From Candidatus Saccharibacteria bacterium UBA7683 (GTDB lineage Bacteria > Patescibacteriota > Saccharimonadia > Saccharimonadales > UBA7683), in NCBI GenBank assembly GCA_002482925.1, contig DLGX01000063.1, forward strand, positions 1-5,073: a stretch of 5,073 nt of DNA, written 5' to 3'. The notes below the pieces were generated by a model. That model saw nothing but the letters and a program-made list of their open reading frames with translations, did not search any database and was not told the DNA's origin. Positions 4,744 through 5,073 of this stretch are shown piece by piece (within the stretch, counting starts at the first letter, position 1; every line of letters starts with the position of its first letter). The position numbers and the translations under genes are program-made.

Positions 4744-5073
4744 TTACTTTTTTGCTGGGTCTTCTAGAAATTCGCGAATTTTAAGCGCGGCAGTGGCGCC
4801 TTCGCCCACTGCTGAGGCAATTTGCATTGTTGCACCAGACCTAACGTCGCCACTAGCAAATACCCCGGGCATGTTAGTGTGAAGATTTTGGTCTGTTAAT
4901 ACAAAACCTACTTCGTCTAACTTTACGTCGCTGTTTTTTAAGAACTGTGTATTAGGAAGAAGTCCTACAAAAATAAATGCACCATCGGTTTCATATTCAA
5001 CATCTTTGCCATTTTGTGTGGCAGTAACTTTTATAACTTTATTGTCTTCGCCAACTATTTCTTTTGTTTCCAC
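4744..5073 (-). CDS. trxB: thioredoxin reductase, C-terminal part (runs off the right edge)
   Basis: Thioredoxin reductase passes electrons from NADPH through FAD and a redox-active disulfide to thioredoxin in the cytoplasm. The last 109 residues are present. They show the end of the NADPH domain (IFVGLLPNTQFL, 34-45), a Gly-x-x-x-Thr-Asp turn (GFVLTD, 56-61) and the C-terminal FAD motif MPGVFASGDVRSGATMQIAS (68-87) followed by AVGEGATAALKIREFL. The CxxC and both dinucleotide-binding glycine motifs would lie upstream, outside the window. The first codon at the edge is a GTG inside the gene, not a start. The gene ends in TAA and is followed by a terminator. Related NAD(P)H:ferredoxin or alkyl-hydroperoxide reductases share this tail, but the GDVRSGAT form fits thioredoxin reductase best. 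Confidence 0.9.
   Translation of the reverse strand: METKEIVGEDNKVIKVTATQNGKDVEYETDGAFIFVGLLPNTQFLKNSDVKLDEVGFVLTDQNLHTNMPGVFASGDVRSGATMQIASAVGEGATAALKIREFLEDPAKK

Noticed and set aside
1481..4746. Absence of TGA among the visible stops, suggesting a recoded UGA
   Set aside because: Seven stops is a small sample for an AT-rich genome, and no gene contains an in-frame TGA that would indicate recoding.

Overview
The window looks like a stretch of a compact, moderately AT-rich bacterial chromosome, most likely from a Candidate Phyla Radiation organism. Candidatus Saccharibacteria is my best guess, held with moderate confidence. The guess rests on short intergenic gaps, small single-domain enzymes, divergent versions of core sugar-phosphate enzymes, and the style of the GAPDH and transketolase sequences. 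It does not rest on a marker gene. The standard genetic code fits: the genes read through without in-frame TGA, and the seven visible stops are all TAA or TAG.

Left block (1-2506, all minus strand). In transcription order these are gap (glyceraldehyde-3-phosphate dehydrogenase), rpiB (ribose-5-phosphate isomerase B), rpe (ribulose-phosphate 3-epimerase) and the first 65 codons of a transketolase. This is a lower-glycolysis and non-oxidative pentose phosphate cluster. RpiB and Rpe interconvert ribose-5-P, ribulose-5-P and xylulose-5-P, transketolase uses the products and makes glyceraldehyde-3-P, and Gap oxidises that. A 53-nt interspersed palindrome of the widespread 'FDFAQDD' type sits between gap and rpiB and touches the rpiB Shine-Dalgarno. 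The rpe start lies directly behind an extended -10 box, which suggests a leaderless transcript. Transketolase has its own promoter.

Centre (2507-3312). gap and a plus-strand gene of unknown function diverge from a pair of back-to-back promoters whose -35 boxes are 4 bp apart. The unknown gene has a perfect TTGACA-N17-TATAAT promoter, no Shine-Dalgarno and an ATG only 10 nt past the -10 box, so its message should be essentially leaderless. This is the best candidate in the window for undescribed biology.

Right block (3316-5073, all minus strand). In transcription order these are the C-terminal part of thioredoxin reductase, a strong intrinsic terminator, a possible 55-residue single-pass membrane protein, then an inorganic pyrophosphatase and a Nudix hydrolase. 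The last two are joined stop to start with 1 nt between them. The Nudix gene converges on the unknown gene with only 3 nt between their stop codons. No RNA genes, CRISPR arrays, insertion sequences or origins were seen, and no gene-free stretch reaches 300 bases.
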